A DNA stretch of 64,000 nucleotides, taken from Blautia caecimuris (GTDB lineage: Bacteria; Bacillota; Clostridia; Lachnospirales; Lachnospiraceae). Below, one piece after another: positions 8,343-16,559 of this stretch; positions within the stretch are counted from its first letter, which is position 1, and each line of letters starts with the position of its first letter. The translations under genes were made by a program, and so were the position numbers. The stretch covers positions 1 through 64,000 of the forward strand of contig NZ_JANJZT010000017.1 of NCBI RefSeq assembly GCF_024622975.1, written 5' to 3'. The notes below the pieces were generated by a model, which had not been told where the DNA came from, ran no database searches, and saw nothing but the letters and a program-made list of their open reading frames with translations.

Positions 8343-9114
8343 ACTGATCCAATGTGAATTTCTGAAGCTGAAGAGAAAAAGACTGTTTCAGGCAGCTTTT
8401 CTTACAACTTTTATTATGCCTGTACTTTATTCATTGCTGCTGTCAGACAGTAGTTTTGATGATCTCATGAGCGTAATACGGGAGGAAAACGGATTTTTGC
8501 TTCTGATCCCTCTGACCGTTGTCCTGGCGGCAAATCTGTTTTTTGAAGAACATGATTATGATACTTTAAAAAATCTGATGTGTGTTCCTGTTACAAAGGG
8601 AAGGCTTACCATGGCAAAGCTGTTTGTACTTCTTATTTTTGACATTGCCTATGAAGCTGCCGGATATATGATCGCGGCTGCGATGTCTGTGATATCCGGA
8701 ATCCGTCTGGAGGAAGCCGGACAGCAGCTGATTCTTACCCTGGCTACAGGAGTGCTTTTATGGGCTGCGTCCATGCCCTGCATTTTTATTGTGGTGTGGT
8801 GTAACAAATCCTATATTATTTCAGTGATCATTGCCTTTGCATATGTAACACTGAATTATATTCTTCGGATCAATGACAGCTTTCTCATGGTTCCGGCAGG
8901 ACTTAATCTTCCTACATTTTTACCTGTTCCGATGATCTTTCGGTGGCTGTACCAATTTCACTCTATAGAGAATGTGGGAGAGGTTCTGGCAGAATTTTAT
9001 GAGCGCTTTCAGCCATATTTTATTTCCGGACCACTGGTTTTTACAGTCCTTCTATCAGAAGCGGCAGTCTGTATTGCACTGATCATACAGGTTTATAAAA
9101 AACAGGATGTGTAG
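8335..9114 (+). CDS. ABC transporter permease, LanE/MutE-like (module 1)
   Basis: This 259-residue polytopic membrane protein begins 'RLIQCEFLKLKRKRLFQ', the charged N-terminus typical of lantibiotic-protection permeases, followed by about six hydrophobic segments. It overlaps the ATPase gene. The TTG at 8335 is preferred because GGAGG (8322-8326) lies eight bases upstream, whereas the upstream in-frame GTG at 8326 overlaps that GGAGG. It should form the channel with the next permease and the ATPase. Confidence 0.85.
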   Translation: MLRLIQCEFLKLKRKRLFQAAFLTTFIMPVLYSLLLSDSSFDDLMSVIREENGFLLLIPLTVVLAANLFFEEHDYDTLKNLMCVPVTKGRLTMAKLFVLLIFDIAYEAAGYMIAAAMSVISGIRLEEAGQQLILTLATGVLLWAASMPCIFIVVWCNKSYIISVIIAFAYVTLNYILRINDSFLMVPAGLNLPTFLPVPMIFRWLYQFHSIENVGEVLAEFYERFQPYFISGPLVFTVLLSEAAVCIALIIQVYKKQDV

Positions 9115-9127
9115 GAGGACAGGGAAA

Positions 9128-9934
9128 ATGACAGCTATTATAAAAACAGAATTTCAGAAAATGAAAAGATACCATATTTTACTGATTGCTCTGATCGGGA
9201 TGTTTTGTTCACCGCTGCTTCAGCTTTTTTCACAGTTTGCCATGAACGATGCATTAAAGGATCCTTATTATGATCTTGCCGCATTGCTGGAAAGTACCAT
9301 ATGGGGAAATGCTCAGATATTTCTGCCAGTTATGATCACTTTAACAGGAGGCTATCTGATTAACAGAGAATACACAGATGATACCTTAAAAAACATTCTG
9401 ACGGTGCCGGTTTCCTTCCACAGATTCCTTTGGGGAAAGCTGCTGACCTCCGGCATCCTTGCCGTAGGATTTGGAATTTACAGCTTTTTTGCTGCGATTA
9501 TTGTTGGCTTTTTTGCAGGACTTCCAAAAGCCGGCTTTTCGGTACTTACAGGATATTTTTTCCAGATGGCAGGACTCTCGGTATGTATTTATATTGTGGT
9601 TCTTCCTCTTCTTATTATTGACAGCAGAAAAAAAGGAAGATTTATGGGAGGAGCCGTGGCGGCTTTTCTGGTGGGATATGCCTGTCTGTTTTTTAAAACA
9701 GGAATTTTAAGAAGCGTTTATCCCGTATCGGCAGCGCTGACTGTTGTCGGATTTGATATGGCAGAGTACACAGGGACAGCATCGCAGGGCAACAGGGTTC
9801 TTGCAGTTCTTGTACTGGGGATTATACTTCTTGTGTCAGTGATGCTTGTATGGTTTTGCAAGCCTCCTCAGGAGGGAACAAAACATAAAATCAGGGGAAG
9901 AAGAGGGAAACAACTAAGAGTATCTCAGCGTTAA
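9128..9934 (+). CDS. ABC transporter permease, LanG/BcrB-like (module 1)
   Basis: This 268-residue membrane protein of the ABC-2 type starts 'IIKTEFQKMKRYHILL' and has about six hydrophobic segments and a basic C-terminal tail. GGAGG at 9114-9118 overlaps the previous stop and places the start at ATG 9128. It is the last gene of the five-gene module (regulator, kinase, ATPase, two permeases); a terminator follows at 9946-9994. Confidence 0.85.
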   Translation: MTAIIKTEFQKMKRYHILLIALIGMFCSPLLQLFSQFAMNDALKDPYYDLAALLESTIWGNAQIFLPVMITLTGGYLINREYTDDTLKNILTVPVSFHRFLWGKLLTSGILAVGFGIYSFFAAIIVGFFAGLPKAGFSVLTGYFFQMAGLSVCIYIVVLPLLIIDSRKKGRFMGGAVAAFLVGYACLFFKTGILRSVYPVSAALTVVGFDMAEYTGTASQGNRVLAVLVLGIILLVSVMLVWFCKPPQEGTKHKIRGRRGKQLRVSQR

Positions 9935-9945
9935 TACAAAATAAT

Positions 9946-9994
9946 AAAACTTCCGGTACGGAGCTGTATTATGACAGCAAAGACCGGAAGTTTT
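9946..9994 (+). terminator. Terminator of module 1
   Basis: AAAACTTCCGGT (9946-9957) pairs perfectly with ACCGGAAGTTTT (9983-9994). A second small stem (GCTGT with ACAGC) forms in the loop. The T-run is short, and the A/T flanks would let it work in both directions. Confidence 0.75.
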
Positions 9995-10178
9995 GTGATT
10001 CATTGGAAAAGACCGGACAAGAGAGTTGTTGAAACCTTGAATATTTGCTGATAAAATGATGAAGATAACATTAGAATACATGAATATTTTGCAAAAACTG
10101 AGATGTGAGAAAGCAGCTGAAAATCATTATTCGGCAAAAACATCAGCATAATTTTTGAGGAAACAAGGGAGAGATCAT

Positions 10179-11183
10179 ATGAAAAAAAGAATCCTTATTA
10201 TAAATACAGGCGGTACGCTTTCTTCTGTAAACGGCGAAAATGGTCTGATGCCGGGAATGAAAAGCAGAGATATGCTGGACGAGCTTCGTATGGTGTCCCG
10301 GAATCTGGAACTGGAAACAGAGGATTTTTGCTCTGTGGACAGCGCTAATATTTTCCCGGAGGACTGGGCAAGGCTGGCGGAGCTGATCGCAAAAAGAAGC
10401 AGGGACTATCAGGGAATCGCAGTGATCCACGGGACAGATACACTGGCGTACACAGCTTCTATGCTGTCGTTTATGCTTCAGAATATTTCCATTCCGGTAG
10501 TGGTAACAGGAAGTCAGTTGTCCATAGCAGATCCTGTGGCAGACGCTATGGAAAACTGCCGCTGCGGGATTCATATGGCGGCTGGCGGCTGTCCGGGAGT
10601 ATTTGTGGCATTTAACCGTAAGGTCATGCTGGGATGCCGCGCCTCTAAGGTTCGGACCATGAGTTTTGACGCATTTGAAAGCATTAATTATCCTTATATT
10701 GGTGAAATCAGTTCTCTGGGACTTCATATCTGCCGGGAAAACCTTGTGGAAAAAAGAGGAATCTTCCGTCCCCAGACATCCTATTCAGACAAAGTATTTC
10801 TGCTGAAATTATACCCGGGAACAGATCCTTCGATCCTGGACTATCTTCAGGAAAAAGGCTGCCGGGGCGTTTATGTGGAAGGCTTTGGACTTGGCGGAAT
10901 GCCGTTTCTGAAAAATGATTTTATCGGAGCTGTGAAAAAGGCAGTAGAAAATGGAATGGTCATACTTGCAGGCAGCCAGTGCAGATATGAGGGAAGCAAT
11001 CTTTCTGTGTATGAGACAGGGCGGAGAGCTCTGGAAAGCGGTGTTCTGCAGGCCTATGATATGACTGCAGAGGCAGCCATGGCAAAACTGATGTGGGTTC
11101 TGGGACAGACGGACAGTCTGAGAGAAATCAGGGAATATTTTTCTGTGGATATTGCGGGAGAGGTTACGATCCCTAAAGAGTGA
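10179..11183 (+). CDS. ansA: L-asparaginase, type I
   Basis: This 334-residue cytoplasmic enzyme hydrolyses L-asparagine to aspartate and ammonia. Both catalytic threonine motifs are present: 'NTGGTLSS' (residues 9-16) and 'HGTDTLAYTA' (84-93), followed by the conserved 'VVTGSQLSIADPVADAMEN' region. There is no signal peptide, consistent with the type I form. The ATG at 10179 has AAGGGAGAG upstream; an upstream in-frame start at 10155 lacks one. It is monocistronic, with no regulator gene beside it. Confidence 0.93.
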   Translation: MKKRILIINTGGTLSSVNGENGLMPGMKSRDMLDELRMVSRNLELETEDFCSVDSANIFPEDWARLAELIAKRSRDYQGIAVIHGTDTLAYTASMLSFMLQNISIPVVVTGSQLSIADPVADAMENCRCGIHMAAGGCPGVFVAFNRKVMLGCRASKVRTMSFDAFESINYPYIGEISSLGLHICRENLVEKRGIFRPQTSYSDKVFLLKLYPGTDPSILDYLQEKGCRGVYVEGFGLGGMPFLKNDFIGAVKKAVENGMVILAGSQCRYEGSNLSVYETGRRALESGVLQAYDMTAEAAMAKLMWVLGQTDSLREIREYFSVDIAGEVTIPKE

Positions 11184-11360
11184 GGACGGAGATCACAGTT
11201 TCTGAAGGAGAGCTGTTAAAGCTGCGAAATAAAGGTCCGGCTTGAAATTTAAAATTCTTCCTGACCGGTCTGGAAAAAATGTTTGGGGGATTTACCAGTT
11301 ACCTGGCAGAAATTTTTATGGTATGATATAACTGGATTTTCAGGAAGGGGAAGAGTAAAA

Positions 11361-11723
11361 ATGGACTTTTATAAGCGGGCGGATCTTGTTATGAAAAAAG
11401 TTCCGGAAGGCAGAGTGGTTTCGTACGGGCAGATTGCGCTTCTCTGCGGTGTTCCCGGAAATGCAAGACAGGCAGGCTACGCGCTCCGGACTGGAAAAGC
11501 AGGACAGAAGACTGCGTACAGAGTGGTAAATGCTCAGGGCTATTTAAGCGGCGCAGGGGCTTTTGAGACCTGTGATATGCAGAGACTTTTGCTGGAAAAA
11601 GAAGGAATCCGGGTATTGTGGACAGAAAAGGGCTGGAAGGTGGATATGAAGACCTTTGGCTGGAAAAATACCCTGGAAGATGCAGAAGAGCTGCGAAGAG
11701 AATTTGAAAGGCTTGGAGTTTAG
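11361..11723 (+). CDS. Alkyltransferase-like (ATL) DNA-binding protein, Cys-less MGMT domain
   Basis: This 120-residue protein has the DNA-binding fold of O6-methylguanine-DNA methyltransferases: 'VPEGRVVSYGQIALLCGVPGNARQAGYAL' helix-turn-helix with the Arg finger, then 'YRVVNAQGYLS'. The methyl-acceptor motif P-C-H-R-V is replaced by T-A-Y-R-V, so the reactive Cys is Ala and the next His is Tyr. Such ATL proteins bind O6-alkylguanine without repairing it and hand it to nucleotide excision repair. Start ATG 11361 has AGGAAGGGG upstream. The C-terminal tail beyond residue 90 is acidic and of unknown use. Confidence 0.85.
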   Translation: MDFYKRADLVMKKVPEGRVVSYGQIALLCGVPGNARQAGYALRTGKAGQKTAYRVVNAQGYLSGAGAFETCDMQRLLLEKEGIRVLWTEKGWKVDMKTFGWKNTLEDAEELRREFERLGV

Positions 11724-11728
11724 GCATT

Positions 11729-13075
11729 ATGGAAAAAAATCTTACTTCAGGAAGTGTATTTAAAAATATTGTGTTCTTTTCACTTCCGTATCTTCTGTCA
11801 TATTTTTTGCAGACCTTGTATGGTATGGCAGACTTGTTTATTATCGGTCAGTTTGAAGGAGTAGACAGCATTACGGCAGTTTCTGTGGGAAGCCAGGTCA
11901 TGCATATGCTGACAGTTATGATCGTGGGACTTGCCATGGGCTCTACAGTAGTGATCGGGAAGGCGGTGGGAGCCCGGAAAAAGCAGGAGACTGCATCAGT
12001 GATCGGAAATACGGTAACTTTATTTATGGCAGTGGCTCTGGTTTCTACTGTGCTGCTTCTGGTATTCGTTGATCCCATAGTTGCGGTTATGTCCACTCCC
12101 GGGGAAGCGGTTTCCGGTACAGTCAGGTACCTGACTATCTGTTTTATGGGAATACCTTTTATTACTGCCTATAATATTATCAGCTCCATTTTCCGTGGAA
12201 TGGGCGATTCCAAAAGTCCCATGTATTTTATTGCAGTGGCCTGCGGCGCTAATATTGTGCTGGACTATGTGTTTATTGGAGCATGTCATCTGGGACCATC
12301 CGGCGCTGCCCTGGGAACTGTGCTGTCCCAGACCATCAGTGTGATCACTGCTCTGATCGTTATTTTAAGGAGAAAAACGGGAATTTCTCTGAAAAAGCAG
12401 GATTTCAGACCTGATGCAGAGGTAATGAAGCAGGTTTTAAAAATCGGTATTCCTGTGGCGCTTCAGGATGGGTTTATCCAGATCGCTTTTATAGTGATTA
12501 CAGTAATTGCCAACCGAAGAGGACTGAACGATGCGGCAGCAGTTGGAATTGTGGAAAAGCTGATCGGAATTGTGTTCCTGGTGCCGTCCACCATGCTTTC
12601 AGCAGTGTCTGCTCTTTCTGCACAGAATATCGGAGCCGGAAAACCGGAGCGCGCAGTAAAAACTCTGAAGTACGCGGTGATGATTTCCGTGGGATTCGGG
12701 TTTACAGTAGCAGTGCTTACACAGTTTGTTTCAGTGCCGGTTGTAAAGCTGTTTACTGATGATGCGGCGGTTGCTGTTTCCGGCGGACAGTACCTGCGCT
12801 CTTATATCTGGGACTGTATGCTTGCAGGAGTTCATTTCTGTTTCAGCGGGTACTTCTGTGCCTGTGGAAGATCAGGAATCTCATTTTTACATAATTTTCT
12901 TTCGATTATATGTGCCCGTGTGCCGGGCGCGTATCTGGCGTCAGTATATTTTCCGGATACGCTGTATCCAATGGGACTTGCGGCTCCGGCAGGATCACTT
13001 TTGTCAGGGGTGATCTGTGTGGCTGCGTTTGTGTATCTGCAGAAGTGCAGGAAAGGACGTGAAGGATATGCATAA
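11729..13075 (+). CDS. MATE family efflux transporter (copy 2)
   Basis: This 448-residue MATE exporter has twelve predicted helices in two similar halves. Conserved segments are 'LPYLLSYFLQTLYGMADLFIIGQF', 'GSQVMHMLTVMIVGLAMGSTVVIG' and the second-half start 'VLKIGIPVALQDGFIQIAF'. It starts five bases after the ATL stop and overlaps the Nudix gene by eight bases, so the three are probably one operon. It is only distantly similar to the MATE proteins at 1412 and 27592. Substrate unknown. Confidence 0.92.
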   Translation: MEKNLTSGSVFKNIVFFSLPYLLSYFLQTLYGMADLFIIGQFEGVDSITAVSVGSQVMHMLTVMIVGLAMGSTVVIGKAVGARKKQETASVIGNTVTLFMAVALVSTVLLLVFVDPIVAVMSTPGEAVSGTVRYLTICFMGIPFITAYNIISSIFRGMGDSKSPMYFIAVACGANIVLDYVFIGACHLGPSGAALGTVLSQTISVITALIVILRRKTGISLKKQDFRPDAEVMKQVLKIGIPVALQDGFIQIAFIVITVIANRRGLNDAAAVGIVEKLIGIVFLVPSTMLSAVSALSAQNIGAGKPERAVKTLKYAVMISVGFGFTVAVLTQFVSVPVVKLFTDDAAVAVSGGQYLRSYIWDCMLAGVHFCFSGYFCACGRSGISFLHNFLSIICARVPGAYLASVYFPDTLYPMGLAAPAGSLLSGVICVAAFVYLQKCRKGREGYA

Positions 13076-13508
13076 GATTTTTGGACAGAGAGAGAAAGGA
13101 CAGTATTATGACAGATCAGGCGCTTACCTGGTTATATTTTCCGGGGAAAAAACAGCAGTAGTGCGCACCGCCAGAGGATTGTTCCTTCTTGGTGGTGGTA
13201 TCCAGGGGTCAGAAAACGATCAGGAATGTATCAGAAGAGAATGCCTGGAGGAATGTGGATGCGAATGTACAGTAAAAGAATATCTGGCTTCTGCGGAGGC
13301 CTTCAGTGTTCACGATACAAAAGGTCTGTTTCACCCAATACAGAGATATTATATGGGGGATTTGCTTGACAAAGTACAGGAACCTACGGAAAAAGATCAC
13401 TTTCTGATCTGGGCAGATTATGGAGAAATAAAAGGAAAAATGTATTCAGATATGCAGAACTGGGCTCTGGAAACAGGATGGAAAAGGAGACACAAGGAAT
13501 GGATATGA
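13068..13508 (+). CDS. Nudix hydrolase
   Basis: This 146-residue cytoplasmic hydrolase has a complete Nudix box near residues 44-66, Gx5Ex7REUxEExGU ('GIQGSE...RECLEECG'). The three Glu needed for metal binding are present. Nudix enzymes cleave nucleoside diphosphates linked to another moiety; the substrate is not predictable. Start ATG 13068 overlaps the MATE stop, with GAAGGA upstream. It in turn overlaps the acetyltransferase gene by ten bases. Confidence 0.87.
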   Translation: MHKIFGQREKGQYYDRSGAYLVIFSGEKTAVVRTARGLFLLGGGIQGSENDQECIRRECLEECGCECTVKEYLASAEAFSVHDTKGLFHPIQRYYMGDLLDKVQEPTEKDHFLIWADYGEIKGKMYSDMQNWALETGWKRRHKEWI

Positions 13509-14134
13509 GGAAACGCAGAGATGCGCAGCTTGCCTATATTTCTGACGAAAGCGTATTTGAAGAGCAGGTTGCGTGCAGGAGAATTCTTCAGAAACTGAAT
13601 TTTATGGACCGGGCGGATTTTGACGGAATTGCAGAGGTGGTAAAGGAGCTTCTGGGTAAGTCGGACAATGCTTTTATTAATCCGCCGTTTTACTGCGACT
13701 ATGGAAAAAATATTGAGACTGGTAAGAATTTTTTTGCAAATTATAACTGTACGATTCTGGATGTGGCAAAGGTAAGAATCGGCGATAACTGTCAGTTTGC
13801 GCCAAATGTAGCTATTTATACAGCAGGTCATCCGGTTCACCCGGACACCAGAAATACTTTGTATGAGTATGGAAAAGAAGTGACGGTAGGGGATAATGTG
13901 TGGCTTGGGGGAAATACGGTGGTATGCCCCGGGGTCCATATTGGAAACAACGTAGTGATCGGTGCGGGAAGTGTTGTGACAAGAGACATTCCCGACTGGT
14001 CTGTTGCGGCCGGGAATCCCTGCCGGGTGATCCGGAAGATCACAGAGGAGGACAGAAGAAAACTGTTTCGGAATGAGGAGATTGATGAGGAAGCCTGGGA
14101 AGATATTTTATCCCGTATCCAGGATGAAAAATAA
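13499..14134 (+). CDS. Maltose/galactoside O-acetyltransferase family protein (LbH)
   Basis: This 211-residue CoA-dependent O-acetyltransferase has a left-handed beta-helix of hexapeptide repeats, with 'NFFANYNCTILDVAKVRIGDNCQFAPNV', the catalytic His in 'IYTAGHPVHPDTR' and 'VGDNVWLGGNTVVCPGVHIGNNVVIGAGSVVTRDIPDWSVAAGNP' as landmarks. The N-terminal helical domain is the 'Mac' type. ATG 13499 follows GGAG and overlaps the Nudix stop. Acceptor is probably a sugar; exact substrate unknown. Confidence 0.9.
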   Translation: MDMRKRRDAQLAYISDESVFEEQVACRRILQKLNFMDRADFDGIAEVVKELLGKSDNAFINPPFYCDYGKNIETGKNFFANYNCTILDVAKVRIGDNCQFAPNVAIYTAGHPVHPDTRNTLYEYGKEVTVGDNVWLGGNTVVCPGVHIGNNVVIGAGSVVTRDIPDWSVAAGNPCRVIRKITEEDRRKLFRNEEIDEEAWEDILSRIQDEK

Positions 14135-14198
14135 CACAGTACAGAAAAGATTTCCGAAATTCAGATAAAAACAAATAATTTACACGAGGAGAATGATG

Positions 14199-14624
14199 AT
14201 GAATACAAAAGCAGAACGTGCTATTGAGCTACATAAAAAAGGATATAATTGTGCACAGGCGGTTGCCTGTACCTTCTGTAAAGAGCTTGGCATCAATGAG
14301 GAGGAAATGTTCAGAATTTCAGAGGGATTTGGCCTTGGAATGGGGATGATGGAAATGTGCGGCGCTCTTTCAGGAATGACAATGATCATAGGACTGGAGA
14401 ACAGCGTAGGTGATCCTGAGAAGGGAGCTCCTACAAAGACACAGACTTATAAGGCTGTACAAAAATATATAAACAAATTTAAAGAAAATAATGGTTCCTA
14501 TATCTGCCGTGAATTAAAAGGCGTTGAGACAAAAAAGGTGCTCTGTACCTGCGATAAGTGTATTTTGGATGCAGTGGCGCTGACAGAGGAGTATTTGAAC
14601 AGTAAAAAAGAAGCACAGGACTGA
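14199..14624 (+). CDS. C_GCAxxG_C_C family redox-like protein
   Basis: This ~141-residue protein has the pattern that names the family: 'GYNCAQAV', 'CGALSGM', and late cysteines in 'ICRELKG' and 'LCTCDKCI'. Members are small proteins of anaerobes whose conserved cysteines suggest metal or redox function; the role is not established. Three in-frame ATGs occur at 14193, 14196 and 14199; GAGGAG spacing favours 14199. It is followed by a strong symmetrical hairpin. Confidence 0.82.
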   Translation: MNTKAERAIELHKKGYNCAQAVACTFCKELGINEEEMFRISEGFGLGMGMMEMCGALSGMTMIIGLENSVGDPEKGAPTKTQTYKAVQKYINKFKENNGSYICRELKGVETKKVLCTCDKCILDAVALTEEYLNSKKEAQD

Positions 14625-14677
14625 CAGTAACTGGAATGGAAAAGTTTCAGGGGACTGTCGGGAAATAAATAGTCCTA

Positions 14678-14721
14678 AACAGGGGCAGGTGTGACTCGTA
14701 TGAGCCGCACCTGCCCCTGTT
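14678..14721. terminator. Bidirectional hairpin between convergent genes
   Basis: AACAGGGGCAGGTG (14678-14691) pairs perfectly over 14 bp with 14708-14721; the loop has a small CTC/GAG stem. It lies between the C_GCAxxG_C_C gene (+) and the ABC exporter (-). No long T-run is seen on either side, so termination in both directions is inferred from position. Confidence 0.6.
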
Positions 14722-14801
14722 GCAAAATCAGAGTAAGTCCGTCATAAATTGAGGGATTGAGAGAGCCTGAATCGGGCCTGTGCGCCTGGTTCCTTTGAGG
14801 A

Positions 14802-16559
14802 TTACTCTGCGGTATTTACAAACTGACTGTTGTACAGGGTATGATAAAAGCCGCCTTTTTTCATCAGCTCATCATGAGTTCCCTGTTCAATAATACTGCC
14901 GTCCTTCATTACAAGGATTTCATCAGCATTGCGGATGGTAGACAGTCTGTGTGCCACAATAAAGCTTGTCCGTCCCTGCATAAGCCGGTCAAAAGCTTCC
15001 TGGATCAGCATTTCTGTACGGGTGTCAATGCTGGAGGTGGCTTCGTCAAGGATCAGCATTGGCGGAAGACACAGCATAACTCTTGTAATACAGAGAAGCT
15101 GTTTCTGTCCCTGGCTGAGACTGTCCTCTGTGATAACTGTATCCAGACGGTCAGGAAGACGGCGGATAAATTCCCAGCTGTGAGACATTTTTGCTGCCTG
15201 GATGATCTCGTCTTCAGAGGCATCCGGCTTTCCAATGGTAATGTTTTCCCGGACAGTGCCGTTTTTGATCCAGGTATCCTGAAGCACCATTCCGTAGCTG
15301 CTTCGGAGAGAGTGTCTGGATATCTGATCTACAGGTTTTCCATCCACGGAAATGGTTCCGGAATTTACATCATAAAATCGCATCAGAAGATTGATGAAGG
15401 TGGTTTTTCCGCAGCCGGTAGGACCTACAAGAGCAATTCTCCTGCCAGGCTCTGCCTTCAGATTAAAGTTTTCGATCAGAGGCCTGTGAGGCGTATACCG
15501 GAAAGAAACCTGATCAATTTCAACAGAACCTTTTACATCAGAAAGTGATTCTGACGGATCAGGGCTTTCCGGCTTTTCTTCCAGAAGAGCGAAGATTCTG
15601 GCGGCGCAGGCCAGAGCATTTTGAAGCTCAGTGATTACGGAGCTGATATCATTAAAGGGCTTCATATACTGATTGGCATAGGCAAGCATCACAGAAAGTC
15701 CACCTACAGTCAGAGCGCCTCCCGGAATCAGGAAAGCGCCTGCAAGGGCGACTCCTGCATAAATCACATTGTTGACAAACCGTGTGGAGGGATTGGTAAG
15801 GCTGCTGTAAAAAACAGCCTGCTGGCTTGATTCTCTCAGCTCCTCATTGATGCGGGCAAAGCGCTCAGACGCTTTATCCTGATAGCCAAAGGCCTGAACC
15901 AGCTTCTGATTTCCGATCATTTCCTCAATAAGAGCTGTCTGCTGTCCTCTGGCGCTGCTCTGACGCTGAAACATCTGGAAAGAGTGGGAAGAAATAAATT
16001 TTGCCACAAAAAAGCTCAAAGGCGTCAGCACAATTACCATGATGGTAATGACCACGTTCCGGGAGAACATAAAAACCAGTGTTCCGATAATGGTGACAAT
16101 GCCGGAAAACAGCTGGGTGAAGCCCAGGAGAAGCCCGTCTGAAAGAATATCTGCATCTGCAGTTATCCGGCTGATAATATCTCCTGTACTGTGGCTGTCA
16201 AGGTAAGAAAGAGACAGCTTCTGGATATGGCGGATGGCCTTTGCCCGGATATCCTGCACAGTGCGGTAGGCGATCCGGTTATTGATAAGATTCATGATCC
16301 AGGAGGCTGCGCCTGAAAATAATACAACCAGGAGTACCTGGCGAAGCCAGCGCCACATCTGAGAAAAATTCACCTTCTGTTCTGCAATGATCTGATCAAT
16401 GGCATTGCCGAAAAGTATGGGAACATAAAGCTGCAGAAGCACGGAAGCGGCAGCCAGTACAATACTGACAACCAGAAGAATACGGTATCTTCCAATGAAG
16501 CGAAGCACTTTTTTCAGGGTTTCCGTGCTTTCTGTCCGTTTTTTATTCATTGCGCTCAT
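14802..16559 (-). CDS. ABC exporter half-transporter, canonical subunit (pair 1)
   Basis: This 585-residue type IV exporter subunit has six N-terminal membrane helices and a C-terminal ATPase with Walker A 'GPTGCGKTT', signature 'LSQGQKQLL' and Walker B 'LILDEATSSID' with the catalytic Glu. The non-standard signature 'LSQGQ' beside a normal Walker B Glu is usual for one subunit of heterodimers such as TM287/288. Its ATG overlaps the upstream subunit's stop by four bases, so the two are translationally coupled. Probable multidrug, lipid or peptide export. Confidence 0.9.
   Translation of the reverse strand: MSAMNKKRTESTETLKKVLRFIGRYRILLVVSIVLAAASVLLQLYVPILFGNAIDQIIAEQKVNFSQMWRWLRQVLLVVLFSGAASWIMNLINNRIAYRTVQDIRAKAIRHIQKLSLSYLDSHSTGDIISRITADADILSDGLLLGFTQLFSGIVTIIGTLVFMFSRNVVITIMVIVLTPLSFFVAKFISSHSFQMFQRQSSARGQQTALIEEMIGNQKLVQAFGYQDKASERFARINEELRESSQQAVFYSSLTNPSTRFVNNVIYAGVALAGAFLIPGGALTVGGLSVMLAYANQYMKPFNDISSVITELQNALACAARIFALLEEKPESPDPSESLSDVKGSVEIDQVSFRYTPHRPLIENFNLKAEPGRRIALVGPTGCGKTTFINLLMRFYDVNSGTISVDGKPVDQISRHSLRSSYGMVLQDTWIKNGTVRENITIGKPDASEDEIIQAAKMSHSWEFIRRLPDRLDTVITEDSLSQGQKQLLCITRVMLCLPPMLILDEATSSIDTRTEMLIQEAFDRLMQGRTSFIVAHRLSTIRNADEILVMKDGSIIEQGTHDELMKKGGFYHTLYNSQFVNTAE

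Noticed and set aside
14841-15548. 235-codon plus-strand frame
   Set aside because: It is antisense to the ABC exporter gene at 14802-16559 and has no independent support.
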